DNA of 64,000 bases from Crocosphaera chwakensis CCY0110 (GCF_000169335.1 NZ_AAXW01000006.1:17501-81500); one strand, 5' to 3'; positions 19,322 to 28,666 are shown, counted from the first letter of the stretch. The notes: generated by a model from the sequence alone, not told the origin. Numbers and translations are program-made.

Positions 19322-19597
19322 TTAACCCCCTGCAACCGCAGGAACGATACTGACTTCGTCGCCATCTTTTAACGCGGTTTCGGTATTGTCCAAAAAGCGA
19401 ATATCTTCACTATTCACATAAAAATTTAAGAAGCGACGGGGTTTACCATCGTCATCGCATAAACGGGCTTTTATCCCAGGAAAACTGCTTTCCAAGGTTT
19501 CAATTAATGCACCCACATTATCCGCACTACATTCTAGGGTAGCTTGGTTGTTGGTGTATTTTTGCAAAGGAGTGGGAATTAATACTTTTACAGCCAT
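19322..19597 (-). CDS. MoaD/ThiS-family sulfur carrier protein
   Basis: 91-residue ubiquitin-like protein starting MAVKVLIPTPLQKY and ending in the GG tail (VPAVAGG) needed for adenylation and thiocarboxylation. The family serves as sulfur donor in molybdopterin, thiamine or cysteine synthesis. An upstream in-frame Met at 19618 is less likely because MAVKVL aligns with family starts. It lies downstream of thrC on the same strand, 106 bases after its stop, with a hairpin between them. No other molybdopterin or thiamine gene is nearby. Confidence 0.9.
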   Translation of the reverse strand: MAVKVLIPTPLQKYTNNQATLECSADNVGALIETLESSFPGIKARLCDDDGKPRRFLNFYVNSEDIRFLDNTETALKDGDEVSIVPAVAGG

Positions 19598-19655
19598 AGT
19601 TATCCAAAAATGAACCAATTATCAATTATGATGGCTAAGAAATTGCCAAAAAAAC

Positions 19656-19692
19656 AGCCGTCAAGGATACAATAAAGGAAACCCTGACGGCT
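19656..19692 (-). terminator. Hairpin terminator after thrC
   Basis: On the minus strand the stem AGCCGTCAGGG / CCTTGACGGCT (one wobble) is followed by GTTTTTTTGGC, a good factor-independent terminator. It lies 12 bases past the thrC stop and before the sulfur-carrier gene, so read-through or a separate promoter is needed for the latter. Confidence 0.8.
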
Positions 19693-19703
19693 TTTAAGGG
19701 GGA

Positions 19704-21011
19704 CTAAACGAGAACTTGTTGCCAATCTAGACGATCTAAAGTGCGAGAACGTTCCAATGCACGCTCAAAACTGTCTAATTTTGGCTCAATGGTTAAAGGT
19801 TGACCAATGTATTCTTGTACCGCTTCTTGGGTTTTCAATCCGTTTCCAGTGATGTAAACTACGGTGGTTTCTTCAGGATCAATTTTTCCTGCTTCTACCA
19901 ACTTCTTGAGAACAGCAACGGTAGTTCCGCCGGCGGTTTCGGTAAAGATACCTTCGGTTTCCGCTAATAACTTAATCCCTTCGACGATCTCTGCATCGGT
20001 GACACTCTCAATATTACCATTTGTCTTGCGAGCAATATCTAAGGCGTAATAACCGTCTGCGGGGTTGCCGATCGCAATGGATTTTGCGATAGTATTGGGT
20101 TTAACAGGAGTAACAAAGTCCCGCCCTTCTTTGAAGGCAGAAGCGATAGGGGAACACCCCTCGGCTTGTGCGCCACTGAAACGGACTGCTTTATCTTCTA
20201 CTAAGCCGGTTTTAACAAACTCTTGGAACCCTTTATAAATCTTGGTGTACAAAGAACCAGAAGCTAACGGGGCAACCACATGATCGGGTAATTTCCAGCC
20301 CAACTGTTCGGCAACTTCAAACCCTAATGTCTTAGAACCTTCAGAATAGTAAGGACGTAAATTAATATTGACAAAGCCCCAACCGTAGGTATTGCCTACT
20401 TCGCAACAGAGTCGGTTAACTTGGTCATAGTTACCTTTCACTGCCATCACAGTAGGGTTATAGATGAGGGTTCCTAGAACTTTTCCTGCTTCTAAGTCCG
20501 AAGGAATGAACACACAACAGTCTAAACCAGCATGGGCCGCGATCGCTGCGGTAGAATTGGCTAAATTACCGGTACTGGCACAGGAAACGGTGGTAAACCC
20601 TAATTCTTTAGCACGGGTTAAGGCAACGGAAACCACCCGATCTTTAAAACTAAGGGTGGGCATATTCACCGCATCGTTTTTAATATAAAGATTCTTTAGA
20701 CCCAGGCGACGGGCGAGACGAGTAGATTTAACAAGAGGTGTCATTCCTGTGCCGACATCAATAGGATTTTCGCTGTTTACAGGCAAAAATGCTTTATAAC
20801 GCCAGATGGAATTAGGACCAGCTTCGATGGTAGCGCGACTCACTTGAGCGCGAATAGCATCATAATCATAAGCGACTTCTAGCGGAGAAAAGGTTTCTTC
20901 ACAAACGTGGAGGGCTTTGAGAGGATATTTAACTCCACCTTCTTTAGAAACTAGGTGGGTGAAGGTAGGGGCTAAGCCTGTGGTTGTTTGGGTTTGAGTT
21001 GCCTGGGTCAT
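19704..21011 (-). CDS. thrC: Threonine synthase
   Basis: PLP enzyme converting O-phosphohomoserine to threonine. From the preferred start MTQATQTQT the protein has 435 residues. The PLP lysine is in PTLSFKDRVVSVA, with the conserved SCASTGNLANSTAA phosphate-binding loop and GSLYTKIYKGF. A longer frame reaches 21059 but the added residues are not conserved in type. It is followed by a terminator and then a MoaD-like gene. Cytosolic, last step of threonine synthesis. Confidence 0.95.
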   Translation of the reverse strand: MTQATQTQTTTGLAPTFTHLVSKEGGVKYPLKALHVCEETFSPLEVAYDYDAIRAQVSRATIEAGPNSIWRYKAFLPVNSENPIDVGTGMTPLVKSTRLARRLGLKNLYIKNDAVNMPTLSFKDRVVSVALTRAKELGFTTVSCASTGNLANSTAAIAAHAGLDCCVFIPSDLEAGKVLGTLIYNPTVMAVKGNYDQVNRLCCEVGNTYGWGFVNINLRPYYSEGSKTLGFEVAEQLGWKLPDHVVAPLASGSLYTKIYKGFQEFVKTGLVEDKAVRFSGAQAEGCSPIASAFKEGRDFVTPVKPNTIAKSIAIGNPADGYYALDIARKTNGNIESVTDAEIVEGIKLLAETEGIFTETAGGTTVAVLKKLVEAGKIDPEETTVVYITGNGLKTQEAVQEYIGQPLTIEPKLDSFERALERSRTLDRLDWQQVLV

Positions 21012-21083
21012 AGTTGGGTACTGAGGTAACACTTTGTCAATCTTTTTGGATAGTAACACGGTGAAAAATCCTCGTCAAACATA

Positions 21084-21102
21084 CCCGACTAATTTAGTCG
21101 GG
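21084..21102. promoter_or_regulatory. Inverted repeat in the thrC / ABC permease intergenic region
   Basis: Perfect 7-base arms CCCGACT and AGTCGGG around AATTT, in the region between divergently oriented thrC and the ABC permease gene. It lacks a T-run on either side that would make a terminator of a known transcript, so a transcription-factor site or leader hairpin for thrC is possible. Function not shown. Confidence 0.4.
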
Positions 21103-21228
21103 ATTAAAATTTTCAGGGTTTATACGGTTAAACAAGCAGGGTAACCCTACAATTTTGGTCATCAACAAGATTAATGTATATTAATGAGCGTTAAAGTTTA
21201 TTTAATGTGATTGGGGAAAATCTGAACT

Positions 21229-22245
21229 TTGTTAAATAAATTTAACCATCTAATTTATCCAGTTTTTGCTATTATAATGTCTTTAATAGTAGGGGCAATT
21301 TTAATTATATTAATTGGCGAAAACCCCTTAGCAGCATACAAGATTTTATTTCAAGAATCTTTATTTAATTATTATGGCTTTGCCAATACATTAACAAAAA
21401 CAAGTCCATTATTATTAGCCAGTTTAGGAATTTTAATTGCTCTCAAAGGAGGACAATTTAATATTGGAGGAGAAGGACAAATTTACTTAGGAGCATTAGG
21501 TAGCACTTTAGTTGGTTTGTTTATTAATAATTTGCCCAGTTTGTTGCATATTATTTTTGCTTTGACTGCTGCTTTTTTATTTGGGGCATTATGGGGAATC
21601 ATTTCTGGTTATTTGAAAGCTTATCGAGGTATCAATGAGGTCATAACAACTCTACTACTAAACTATATTGGGATTAATTTGATTAGTTATTTAGTACATT
21701 ATCCCTTAGCCGATACCAACGCCCCTAGTGCTTATTCTCCTTTGATTGCTGAATCAGCTAAACTACCTATTCTATTACCAAAAACCTTAGCTCATGCTGG
21801 TATTTTTATAGGAATTTTAGCGATGGTTTTTGTTGGCATTTTACTACAGAAAACTATTATTGGCTATCAAATAGAAGTGGTTGGATTAAACCCTAAAGCT
21901 GCTACTTATGGAGGAATTTCTGTTAGTAAAATAATTCTCGTAGTGATGGGATTATCGGGGGGATTATGTGGTTTAGCAGGAGCAACGGAAGTGATAGGAT
22001 TAAAATACCGTTTATTTGAAAACTTTTCCCCTGGTTATGGATTTAATGCTATTGCGATCGCTTTTTTAAGTCGGGGTAATATTGTGGGTGTTTTGATAAC
22101 TTCTTTATTTTTTGGAGCCTTATTAAGTGGGGCAAATGTAATGCAAAGAAGCGCGGAAGTCCCCACGACTATTGTAACGATTATTCAAGGATTAACGTTA
22201 CTATTTATTGCCATTAGTATCCAATTTAAAAATAATCAGAAGTAA
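21229..22245 (+). CDS. ABC transporter permease (BmpA/nucleoside type)
   Basis: 338-residue inner membrane permease with about eight to ten helices, of the branched-chain/simple-sugar permease family. ILIALKGGQFNIGGEGQIYLGALGS and GINEVITTLLLNYIG are hallmarks of the nucleoside/BMP-type permease, which works with an ATPase, a second permease and a BmpA-like lipoprotein. None of these partners is adjacent, so it is a lone subunit here. It begins with TTG; a GGGGAAAA tract about 12 bases upstream supports the start. Confidence 0.88.
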   Translation: MLNKFNHLIYPVFAIIMSLIVGAILIILIGENPLAAYKILFQESLFNYYGFANTLTKTSPLLLASLGILIALKGGQFNIGGEGQIYLGALGSTLVGLFINNLPSLLHIIFALTAAFLFGALWGIISGYLKAYRGINEVITTLLLNYIGINLISYLVHYPLADTNAPSAYSPLIAESAKLPILLPKTLAHAGIFIGILAMVFVGILLQKTIIGYQIEVVGLNPKAATYGGISVSKIILVVMGLSGGLCGLAGATEVIGLKYRLFENFSPGYGFNAIAIAFLSRGNIVGVLITSLFFGALLSGANVMQRSAEVPTTIVTIIQGLTLLFIAISIQFKNNQK

Positions 22246-22336
22246 AAGAGTTAAAATTATTCCTATCTTTTTGAGATAAAGATTAGTAATTTTTATGAAG
22301 GAGTAAATTTTACACAAACCGAAAAATAAACAAGAA

Positions 22337-22383
22337 AAAAAGCCTTTAAGAGTCTGGCCATGTTTCGACCTCAAAGGCTTTTG
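22337..22383 (+). terminator. Hairpin terminator after the ABC permease gene
   Basis: AAAAGCCTTTAAGAG pairs with CTCAAAGGCTTTT (two extra bases on one arm) around a 16-base loop, then TTGTCTTTCG follows. It lies about 90 bases past the stop at 22245. A terminator is the likeliest role. Confidence 0.6.
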
Positions 22384-22552
22384 TCTTTCGTTCTTACTCC
22401 TCACACACACTCTTATTGTGACGCAAGCCCGATAAATAAGTTTCTTAGAGGTGACGCTTTTTCAATTGTCATCAGAAAAAAAGGGGCCACAGTAGTGTAA
22501 TCTAAGAACGGGGAGGAAATAATAATAAATTCGATCAATAAGTTATCATACC

Positions 22553-23140
22553 ATGATCATTTCTATTACTGCTTTGAAAGGGGGCGTAGGGAAAACTACC
22601 ACTTCTATTCATCTGGCAGCTTATTTACAAGAAAAAGCTCCTACTTTACTCATAGATGCTGATCGCAACCGTTCTGCGTTAATTTGGTCTAGAGAAGATA
22701 AGCTACCATTTCATGTGGCTTCCCAAGCAGGATCAACCAGTATTATTCGCAAATATCCCCACATTATTGTTGATACTAGAGCTAGGCCCGAACCGGAAGA
22801 ATTTAAGGATCTAGCTGATGGGAGTGACTTATTAATTGTTCCGACAACCCCTAATCATTTGGACTTAGACGCAACCTTTAAGGCCGTTGAACAATTACAG
22901 GCTCTCAATGCTAATTTTAAAGTGTTGTTGACTAAAGTGGATGGCCGTACCAAAAGCGGACAAGAAGCCAGAAAACGGCTTAAAGAAGCTAACTTACCTC
23001 GTTTTAAAAAATCTATTCCTTTATTGGTGGTCTTTGAAAAAGCTTCTCAACGAGGTGTTATTACCAGAGATTATCCTGATCCTCGGTCTAAAATGGCTTG
23101 GTCAGCTTATGAAGCAGTAGGCAAAGAAATTTTACCTTAA
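22553..23140 (+). CDS. Orphan ParA-family ATPase
   Basis: 195-residue ParA/MinD-type ATPase with the deviant Walker A ALKGGVGKTTTSIHLA at the N-terminus, LLIDADRNRSALIW (Walker A' region) and IIVDTRARP (Walker B region). Members move plasmids, chromosomes, chemoreceptors or carboxysomes along the nucleoid. No ParB or McdB-like gene is next to it, so the cargo is unknown. The length is short, as in orphan chromosomal ParA proteins. It is unrelated in layout to the ParA fusion at 37844. Confidence 0.88.
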   Translation: MIISITALKGGVGKTTTSIHLAAYLQEKAPTLLIDADRNRSALIWSREDKLPFHVASQAGSTSIIRKYPHIIVDTRARPEPEEFKDLADGSDLLIVPTTPNHLDLDATFKAVEQLQALNANFKVLLTKVDGRTKSGQEARKRLKEANLPRFKKSIPLLVVFEKASQRGVITRDYPDPRSKMAWSAYEAVGKEILP

Positions 23141-23370
23141 ACATAGCTCTCCCGTAGTTATGGTGATAAGTGAAGCTTATCTAAAAAGACAAGCTAATAG
23201 CTTTTCTTTCATCAATTGAAAATTTCTAAACCCATAACTCTAATTATTTTTTACTGTTTAATCAACTCAGCTTAATATTATGCTGGTTGTTTTAAAGTAC
23301 ATCTGTTTATACAAATAGTTCTGACGACGAAGTAATACCAAATCCGCTTATTTTAGTAGAGTAACATTCT

Positions 23371-23424
23371 TGCTCCCTGCTCCTTCTCCCTGCTCCTTGC
23401 TCCCTGCTCCCTGCTCCCTGCTCC
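23371..23424. repeat. Heptamer tandem repeat (TGCTCCC, about 8 units)
   Basis: Seven to eight units of TGCTCCC/TGCTCCT with one 6-base unit in the middle, between the ParA-like gene and the DCC gene. The intergenic stretch 23141-23509 holds no other feature I could support. Confidence 0.85.
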
Positions 23425-23509
23425 AAGACTTAATACTATACTATCTAAAACGGATCTAGTATAACAAGCCATAAATTTTTATACTACGAAAGATGTGTGG
23501 AATGTGGGG

Positions 23510-23977
23510 TTAAATATCGCAAATCTTAGAGTCACATTTTTTCTTAGTTTTTCTCTCAGCAATAATTGTTTCTAAGTTCGGTCTTCCCGTTAGGGGAAGT
23601 CTTAAATTTGCCCAAATGCTATATAACCAGTTTGCCAATTTTCCTACTATAGGAAGCTTTGTGATAGCATAAACCCAACCCATTCCTAAAACTTCGTAAA
23701 CATAGCGAAATGCGTCAATATCTGTGAGAATTGTTCCGTCAGGTAAAATAGCATGAATTCTTCCCATTGCCGACTTATAATCGATGTTACTATGTTCACT
23801 TCGATCATAATGCTCATCAGCAATATCGACTAATTTTATTAAACCCCTTCCTTTATCTTTTTTCTGTAAAAATCTTACTTCCCGCATACATAAGGGACAA
23901 TCCCCATCGTAAAGTAACTTAACTTTCCAAGAAGAGTCTAAAGAATTTTGCTTTATATTTGATGTAGAAGTATCCAT
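23510..23977 (-). CDS. DCC-family thiol-disulfide oxidoreductase (DUF393)
   Basis: 155 residues with the defining motif LLYDGDCPLCMREVRFL (DxDCxxC) near residue 25, predicting a thioredoxin-like fold with a redox CxxC. The middle (VDIADEHY, AIHAILPDGTILTDIDAFRYVYEVLG) is typical of cyanobacterial DCC proteins. The end is basic with two more cysteines (KKCDSKICDI). Substrate unknown. It is divergent from the radical SAM gene, with 66 bases between. Confidence 0.9.
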   Translation of the reverse strand: MDTSTSNIKQNSLDSSWKVKLLYDGDCPLCMREVRFLQKKDKGRGLIKLVDIADEHYDRSEHSNIDYKSAMGRIHAILPDGTILTDIDAFRYVYEVLGMGWVYAITKLPIVGKLANWLYSIWANLRLPLTGRPNLETIIAERKTKKKCDSKICDI

Positions 23978-24043
23978 GATAATTATATTAATTGGGACAA
24001 GTGTTATAGTGAAGACGAAAGAAACTTTTGCGGGGTGTAGGAC

Positions 24044-25636
24044 GTGCGAGCATTGCTTATTTATCCAGTATTTCCGCCCACTTTTTGGTCTTATGACAAA
24101 AGCTTAGAGTTAGTAAATCGCAAGGTTTTATTACCACCCCTGGGATTAATTACCGTTGCTGCTATTTTACCCCAAACCTGGGAATTTAAACTATGCGATC
24201 GCAATATTCGAGAGGTAACCGAAGAAGAATGGGACTGGGCAGAAATCGTGATTTTCTCGGCCATGATTGTCCAAAAAACAGACTTACTCACACAAATAAA
24301 AGAAGCGAAACTGCGAGGTAAATGTGTCGCCGTGGGGGGTCCTTATGCAACCTCTGTCCCCTCAGAAGTGCAAGAGGCAGGGGCGGACTTTTTAGTGTTA
24401 GATGAAGGAGAAATTACCCTCCCTATGTTTGTAGAAGCTTTACAACGGGGGGAAACCCAAGGAACCATACGCACAGAAGAAAAACCTGATGTTACCTCAA
24501 CTCCTATTCCTCGCTACGACTTATTAGAGTTAGATGCGTATGACTCGATGTCAGTGCAGTTTTCCAGGGGATGTCCCTTTCAATGTGAATTTTGTGACAT
24601 TATTATTCTTTATGGACGTAAACCTCGCACCAAAACCCCGACGCAACTGTTGAAAGAATTAGACTATCTTTATGAGTTGGGATGGCGACGGGGCGTATTT
24701 ATGGTGGATGATAATTTTATTGGCAATAAACGCAATGTTAAATTATTACTCAAAGAATTAAAAATATGGCAAAAAGACCATCAATATCCTTTCCGTTTTA
24801 ACACAGAAGCATCGGTGGATCTCGCTCAAGATTTGGAGTTGATGGAGTTGATGGTAGAATCTAATTTCGATGCGGTCTTTTTAGGCATTGAAACCCCCGA
24901 CGAAGAGAGTTTAAAGTTAACAAAAAAGTTTCAAAATACCCGTGACTCCTTAACTGATACCATTGATATTTTAATTCGTGCCGGGTTACGTCCGATGGCT
25001 GGTTTTATTATTGGTTTCGATGGGGAAAAAACTGGGGCTGCAACTCGAATTATTCGCTTTGTGGAAAATGCAGCTATTCCTACAGCTATGTTTGGAATGT
25101 TGCAAGCTCTTCCCCATACTGCTTTATGGCATCGTTTAGAAAAAGAGGGAAGATTACGAGTTGACAGTAAACAAGATATTAATCAAAGTACCTTAATGAA
25201 CTTTGTTCCCACTCGTCCAATAGAAGACATTGCCCAAGAATATATAGAAGCCTTTTGGACATTATACGATGCAGAAAATTTCTTAGATCGCACCTATCGT
25301 TGTTTCTTAAAATTAGGAACCCCTAAATGTCATCCCCCGTTTAAGTTTCCCAGTTGGGTTGATTTAAGGGCTTTAGCTATTGTGATTTGGCGACAAGGGT
25401 TTAAACGGAACACCCGTTGGAAATTTTGGCATCATTTCTTTGGCATTCTTAAACACAATACTCCTGTGTGGGAACATTATCTAACGGTTTGCGCTCACAA
25501 CGAGCATTTTTTAGAATATCGTCAAATTGTTCGCCAGGAAATTGAAGATCAATTACAAGAATTTAAGGCTAGAGAAAAGCAAAAAACCTTGCAAAAACTG
25601 GAGTTTAATCCAATGGCTGAAAAAATCTATGACTGA
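24044..25636 (+). CDS. B12-binding-type radical SAM protein
   Basis: 530-residue radical SAM enzyme: an N-terminal cobalamin-binding-like Rossmann domain (residues about 1-140, with VAVGGPYATSVPSEV and DEGE). The radical SAM core carries the 4Fe-4S motif SRGCPFQCEFCD (CxxxCxxC) near residue 180. A C-terminal DUF4070-type extension follows. Reaction unknown; relatives methylate or rearrange carbon skeletons, including hopanoids and tetrapyrroles. It starts with GTG. It leads a rightward run with the BT1 transporter (66 bases on) and the carotenoid oxygenase. Confidence 0.92.
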   Translation: MRALLIYPVFPPTFWSYDKSLELVNRKVLLPPLGLITVAAILPQTWEFKLCDRNIREVTEEEWDWAEIVIFSAMIVQKTDLLTQIKEAKLRGKCVAVGGPYATSVPSEVQEAGADFLVLDEGEITLPMFVEALQRGETQGTIRTEEKPDVTSTPIPRYDLLELDAYDSMSVQFSRGCPFQCEFCDIIILYGRKPRTKTPTQLLKELDYLYELGWRRGVFMVDDNFIGNKRNVKLLLKELKIWQKDHQYPFRFNTEASVDLAQDLELMELMVESNFDAVFLGIETPDEESLKLTKKFQNTRDSLTDTIDILIRAGLRPMAGFIIGFDGEKTGAATRIIRFVENAAIPTAMFGMLQALPHTALWHRLEKEGRLRVDSKQDINQSTLMNFVPTRPIEDIAQEYIEAFWTLYDAENFLDRTYRCFLKLGTPKCHPPFKFPSWVDLRALAIVIWRQGFKRNTRWKFWHHFFGILKHNTPVWEHYLTVCAHNEHFLEYRQIVRQEIEDQLQEFKAREKQKTLQKLEFNPMAEKIYD

Positions 25637-25702
25637 TGAATGATAACTGATAAGTGAATAATTGCTTATGATAGATAAAGTAACAAAACTTTACTTATCT
25701 TC

Positions 25703-27157
25703 ATGAGTGCCACCCTTTCCCCTCTCACACGAGTCAAAAAGACGTTTAAAGAGACGGTATTATTCGGTAACGAACCTACTCCCGAACTCTTTGCCATCCT
25801 AAGCGTCTATTTTGTGCAAGGAGTCTTAGGTTTAGCCCGTTTAGCGGTAAGTTTCTTCCTCAAGGATGATCTGGGGTTAACCCCAGCACAAATGGGAGCG
25901 TTAACGGGTATTGCTGCCATTCCTTGGATAATAAAACCCTTGTTTGGCTTTATTTCGGACGGTTTACCAATTTTCAACTATCGTCGTCGTCCTTATCTGG
26001 TGATTTCGGGGATATTAGGCAGTTTATCATGGATATTATTGGCCACAGTGGTGACAAATGCCTGGTTAGCTAGTCTTACTTTACTGTTAACCTCCCTTTC
26101 TGTAGCCATTAGTGATGTTATCGTTGACTCTTTAGTGGTAGAAAGGGCCAGAAAAGAGTCTTTAGGTCAAGCCGGTTCGTTACAATCTGTTACGTGGGGA
26201 ATGTCTTCTTTTGGAGGCTTAATTACTGCTTATTTAAGTGGTTGGTTATTAGAAGAACTTAGCAATCAAACGGTATTTGAAATTACCGCTATTTTTCCTA
26301 TTATTGTCTGTGTGGCTGCTTGGTTTATTGCAGAAGAACCAGTTAGTCAAGATGAATTAGTTTCTCAACAAGAACAGTCGTTAGTTAAACAGCAAATTAA
26401 ACAATTATGGCAAGCGATTAAACAGAAATCTATTTTATTACCTACTATCTTTGTTTTTCTGTGGCAAGCAACCCCTCATGCGGACTCTGCTTTCTTTTAT
26501 TTTACTACCAATGAATTAGGGTTTGAACCAGAATTTTTAGGGCGAGTTCGTTTAGTCACTAGCATTGCTTCATTATTAGGAGTATTTCTTTATCAAAAGT
26601 TCCTTAAAAATGTTTCGTTTAGAAATATCTTGGGGTGGAGTGTGGTTATTTCTGCTGCTTTGGGGATGACGATGTTATTATTAGTTACCCATACCAACCG
26701 AGTATTAGGAATTGATGATCATTGGTTTAGTTTAGGAGATAGTCTAATTTTAACTGTTGCGGGTCAAATTGCTTTTTTACCCATCTTAGTTTTATCGGCC
26801 AGACTATGTCCTAAAGGTATCGAAGCGACTCTCTTTGCTTTATTGATGTCTATTGTTAATCTAGCCGGTTTATTATCCCATGAACTAGGGGCATTAATTA
26901 CCCACTGGTTAGGAGTTACAGAAACTAATTTTGAAAATCTCTGGTTACTGGTTATTATCACTAACCTCTCAACTTTATTGCCCTTGCCGTTAGTTGGATG
27001 GTTGCCTAATACTGATCCCCAAGTTCAGGAAGAAAAAGCAAAAGAAAATATAAAATATATGGCTGAAGCTTATGAACATCATACTTTAGGTGCAGTTCCC
27101 GATGATGCTACAATACCTGAAGTTTTACCTGAATTTGTCACTAATAACAATAAGTAA
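25703..27157 (+). CDS. Folate/biopterin transporter (BT1 family)
   Basis: 484-residue major facilitator of the FBT/BT1 family, common in cyanobacteria and plastids. About 12 membrane helices. Family marks are YFVQGVLGLARLAVSFFLKDDLGLTPAQMG, SDGLPIFNYRRRPYL, and SDVIVDSLVVERAR in the first half, with QATPHADSAFFYF in the second. Substrate is likely folate or a pterin by family, not proven here. It sits between a radical SAM gene and a carotenoid oxygenase on the same strand. Confidence 0.93.
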   Translation: MSATLSPLTRVKKTFKETVLFGNEPTPELFAILSVYFVQGVLGLARLAVSFFLKDDLGLTPAQMGALTGIAAIPWIIKPLFGFISDGLPIFNYRRRPYLVISGILGSLSWILLATVVTNAWLASLTLLLTSLSVAISDVIVDSLVVERARKESLGQAGSLQSVTWGMSSFGGLITAYLSGWLLEELSNQTVFEITAIFPIIVCVAAWFIAEEPVSQDELVSQQEQSLVKQQIKQLWQAIKQKSILLPTIFVFLWQATPHADSAFFYFTTNELGFEPEFLGRVRLVTSIASLLGVFLYQKFLKNVSFRNILGWSVVISAALGMTMLLLVTHTNRVLGIDDHWFSLGDSLILTVAGQIAFLPILVLSARLCPKGIEATLFALLMSIVNLAGLLSHELGALITHWLGVTETNFENLWLLVIITNLSTLLPLPLVGWLPNTDPQVQEEKAKENIKYMAEAYEHHTLGAVPDDATIPEVLPEFVTNNNK

Positions 27158-27181
27158 ACTCTGTTAAAACAATCAATAGCC

Positions 27182-28666
27182 ATGACTAATTTAATTAACG
27201 AAGACAAACAAACTTTATCCTATAACCCTCAGCAATGGCAAAAAGGTTATCAATCTCAGCCCGATGAATATGACTATTTTATCGAGGATATAGAGGGTAA
27301 TATTCCTCAAGAATTACAAGGAACTTTGTTTAGAAACGGGCCAGGATTATTAGATGTGCAAGGAACGCCATTAAAGCATCCTTTTGACGGCGATGGGATG
27401 ATTTGTGCTATTTCTTTTTTACCCAATGGAAAAGTTCATTTTCGTAACCGTTTTGTTCGCACAGAAGGTTATGTTAAAGAACAAAAAGAAGGTAAAATGA
27501 TTTATCGTGGGGTGTTTGGTACTGAGAAACCAGGCGGATGGATTAATAACATTTTTGATGTTAATGTAAAAAATATTGCTAATACAAATGTCATTTATTG
27601 GGGTAAAAAATTATTAGCACTTTGGGAAGCAGCCGAACCTTATCAACTCGATCCCAAAACATTAGAAACCATAGGTATCGATTATTTAGATGGGGTATTA
27701 AACCCAGGTGATTCTATTTCTGCACACCCTCGTTTTGACCCTACTTCTGAGTTAGATAAGGGTCAACCTTGCTTAGTTAATTTCTCTATTAAACCTGGTC
27801 TTTCGAGTAAAATTACTATCTATGAATTTGCTTCAGATGGTAGATTACTACGTCGTCATTCTCATACTGTTTCTGGGTTTTCTTTTATCCATGATTTTGC
27901 CATTACACCTCACTATTGTCTCTTATTACAAAATCCTGTTACCTTTAATCCTTTTCCCTATATTTTAGGGTTAAAAGGGGCGGGTGAATGTGTTAATTTC
28001 CATCCAGAAAAACCCAGTAAATTGATTATTATTCCCCGCAATCCTTCGGATAAACAAATGAAAGTTTTAGAAATAAATTCGGGGTTTATCTTTCATCATA
28101 TTAATGCTTTTGAAAAAGATGATGATATCTATTTAGATTCAATTTGTTATGATTCCCTTCCCCAAGTAAAACCTGATACTGATTACAAAGAAACTAATTT
28201 TGAAAATTTAGATCCTGGACAAATATATCGGTTTAAAATTAATCTGAAAAGGGAAACTATCGAAAAAGAAATGATAGAAAGTCGGTGTTGTGAATTTTCT
28301 GATATTAACCCCGATAATGTCGGGAGAAATTATCGGTATTTGTTCATAGGAAGCGCACATAAAGATCACGGTAATGCACCCTTACAAGCTATCCTAAAAC
28401 TAGATTTATTAACGGGTAAAAAACAATTACACTCTTTTGCCCCACAAGGATATGTCAGCGAACCTATTTTTGTACCAAAACCTAATGCAACCCATGAAGA
28501 TCAAGGATGGATTTTAGTGATGGTTTATGATGGAGATAAACATCGTTCTGATATTGTTATTTTGGATGGGGAAAATATAGAAAAAGAAGCGATCGCAACT
28601 CTACATCTTAAACATCATATTCCTTATGGACTTCATGGAAACTGGACATCCGAGGTGTTTTTGTAA
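27182..28666 (+). CDS. Carotenoid oxygenase family protein
   Basis: 494-residue non-heme iron dioxygenase of the RPE65/carotenoid-cleavage family, which splits carotenoid or apocarotenoid double bonds. Marks: GTLFRNGPGLLDVQG, HPFDGDGMI, the iron-ligand His in SAHPRFDP, FSFIHDFAITPHY, FIFHHINAFEKDD and the last His in HHIPYGLHGNW. All four expected ligand regions are present. It starts 24 bases after the BT1 transporter, so they are probably cotranscribed. Whether it acts on apo-carotenals or full carotenoids is open. Confidence 0.93.
   Translation: MTNLINEDKQTLSYNPQQWQKGYQSQPDEYDYFIEDIEGNIPQELQGTLFRNGPGLLDVQGTPLKHPFDGDGMICAISFLPNGKVHFRNRFVRTEGYVKEQKEGKMIYRGVFGTEKPGGWINNIFDVNVKNIANTNVIYWGKKLLALWEAAEPYQLDPKTLETIGIDYLDGVLNPGDSISAHPRFDPTSELDKGQPCLVNFSIKPGLSSKITIYEFASDGRLLRRHSHTVSGFSFIHDFAITPHYCLLLQNPVTFNPFPYILGLKGAGECVNFHPEKPSKLIIIPRNPSDKQMKVLEINSGFIFHHINAFEKDDDIYLDSICYDSLPQVKPDTDYKETNFENLDPGQIYRFKINLKRETIEKEMIESRCCEFSDINPDNVGRNYRYLFIGSAHKDHGNAPLQAILKLDLLTGKKQLHSFAPQGYVSEPIFVPKPNATHEDQGWILVMVYDGDKHRSDIVILDGENIEKEAIATLHLKHHIPYGLHGNWTSEVFL

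Noticed and set aside
22201..22410. 69-codon minus-strand frame
   Set aside because: It overlaps the end of the ABC permease gene and the terminator hairpin after it.
23371..23424. Tandem TGCTCCC repeats considered as a CRISPR
   Set aside because: Units are contiguous 7-mers without spacers and no cas gene is present in the window.
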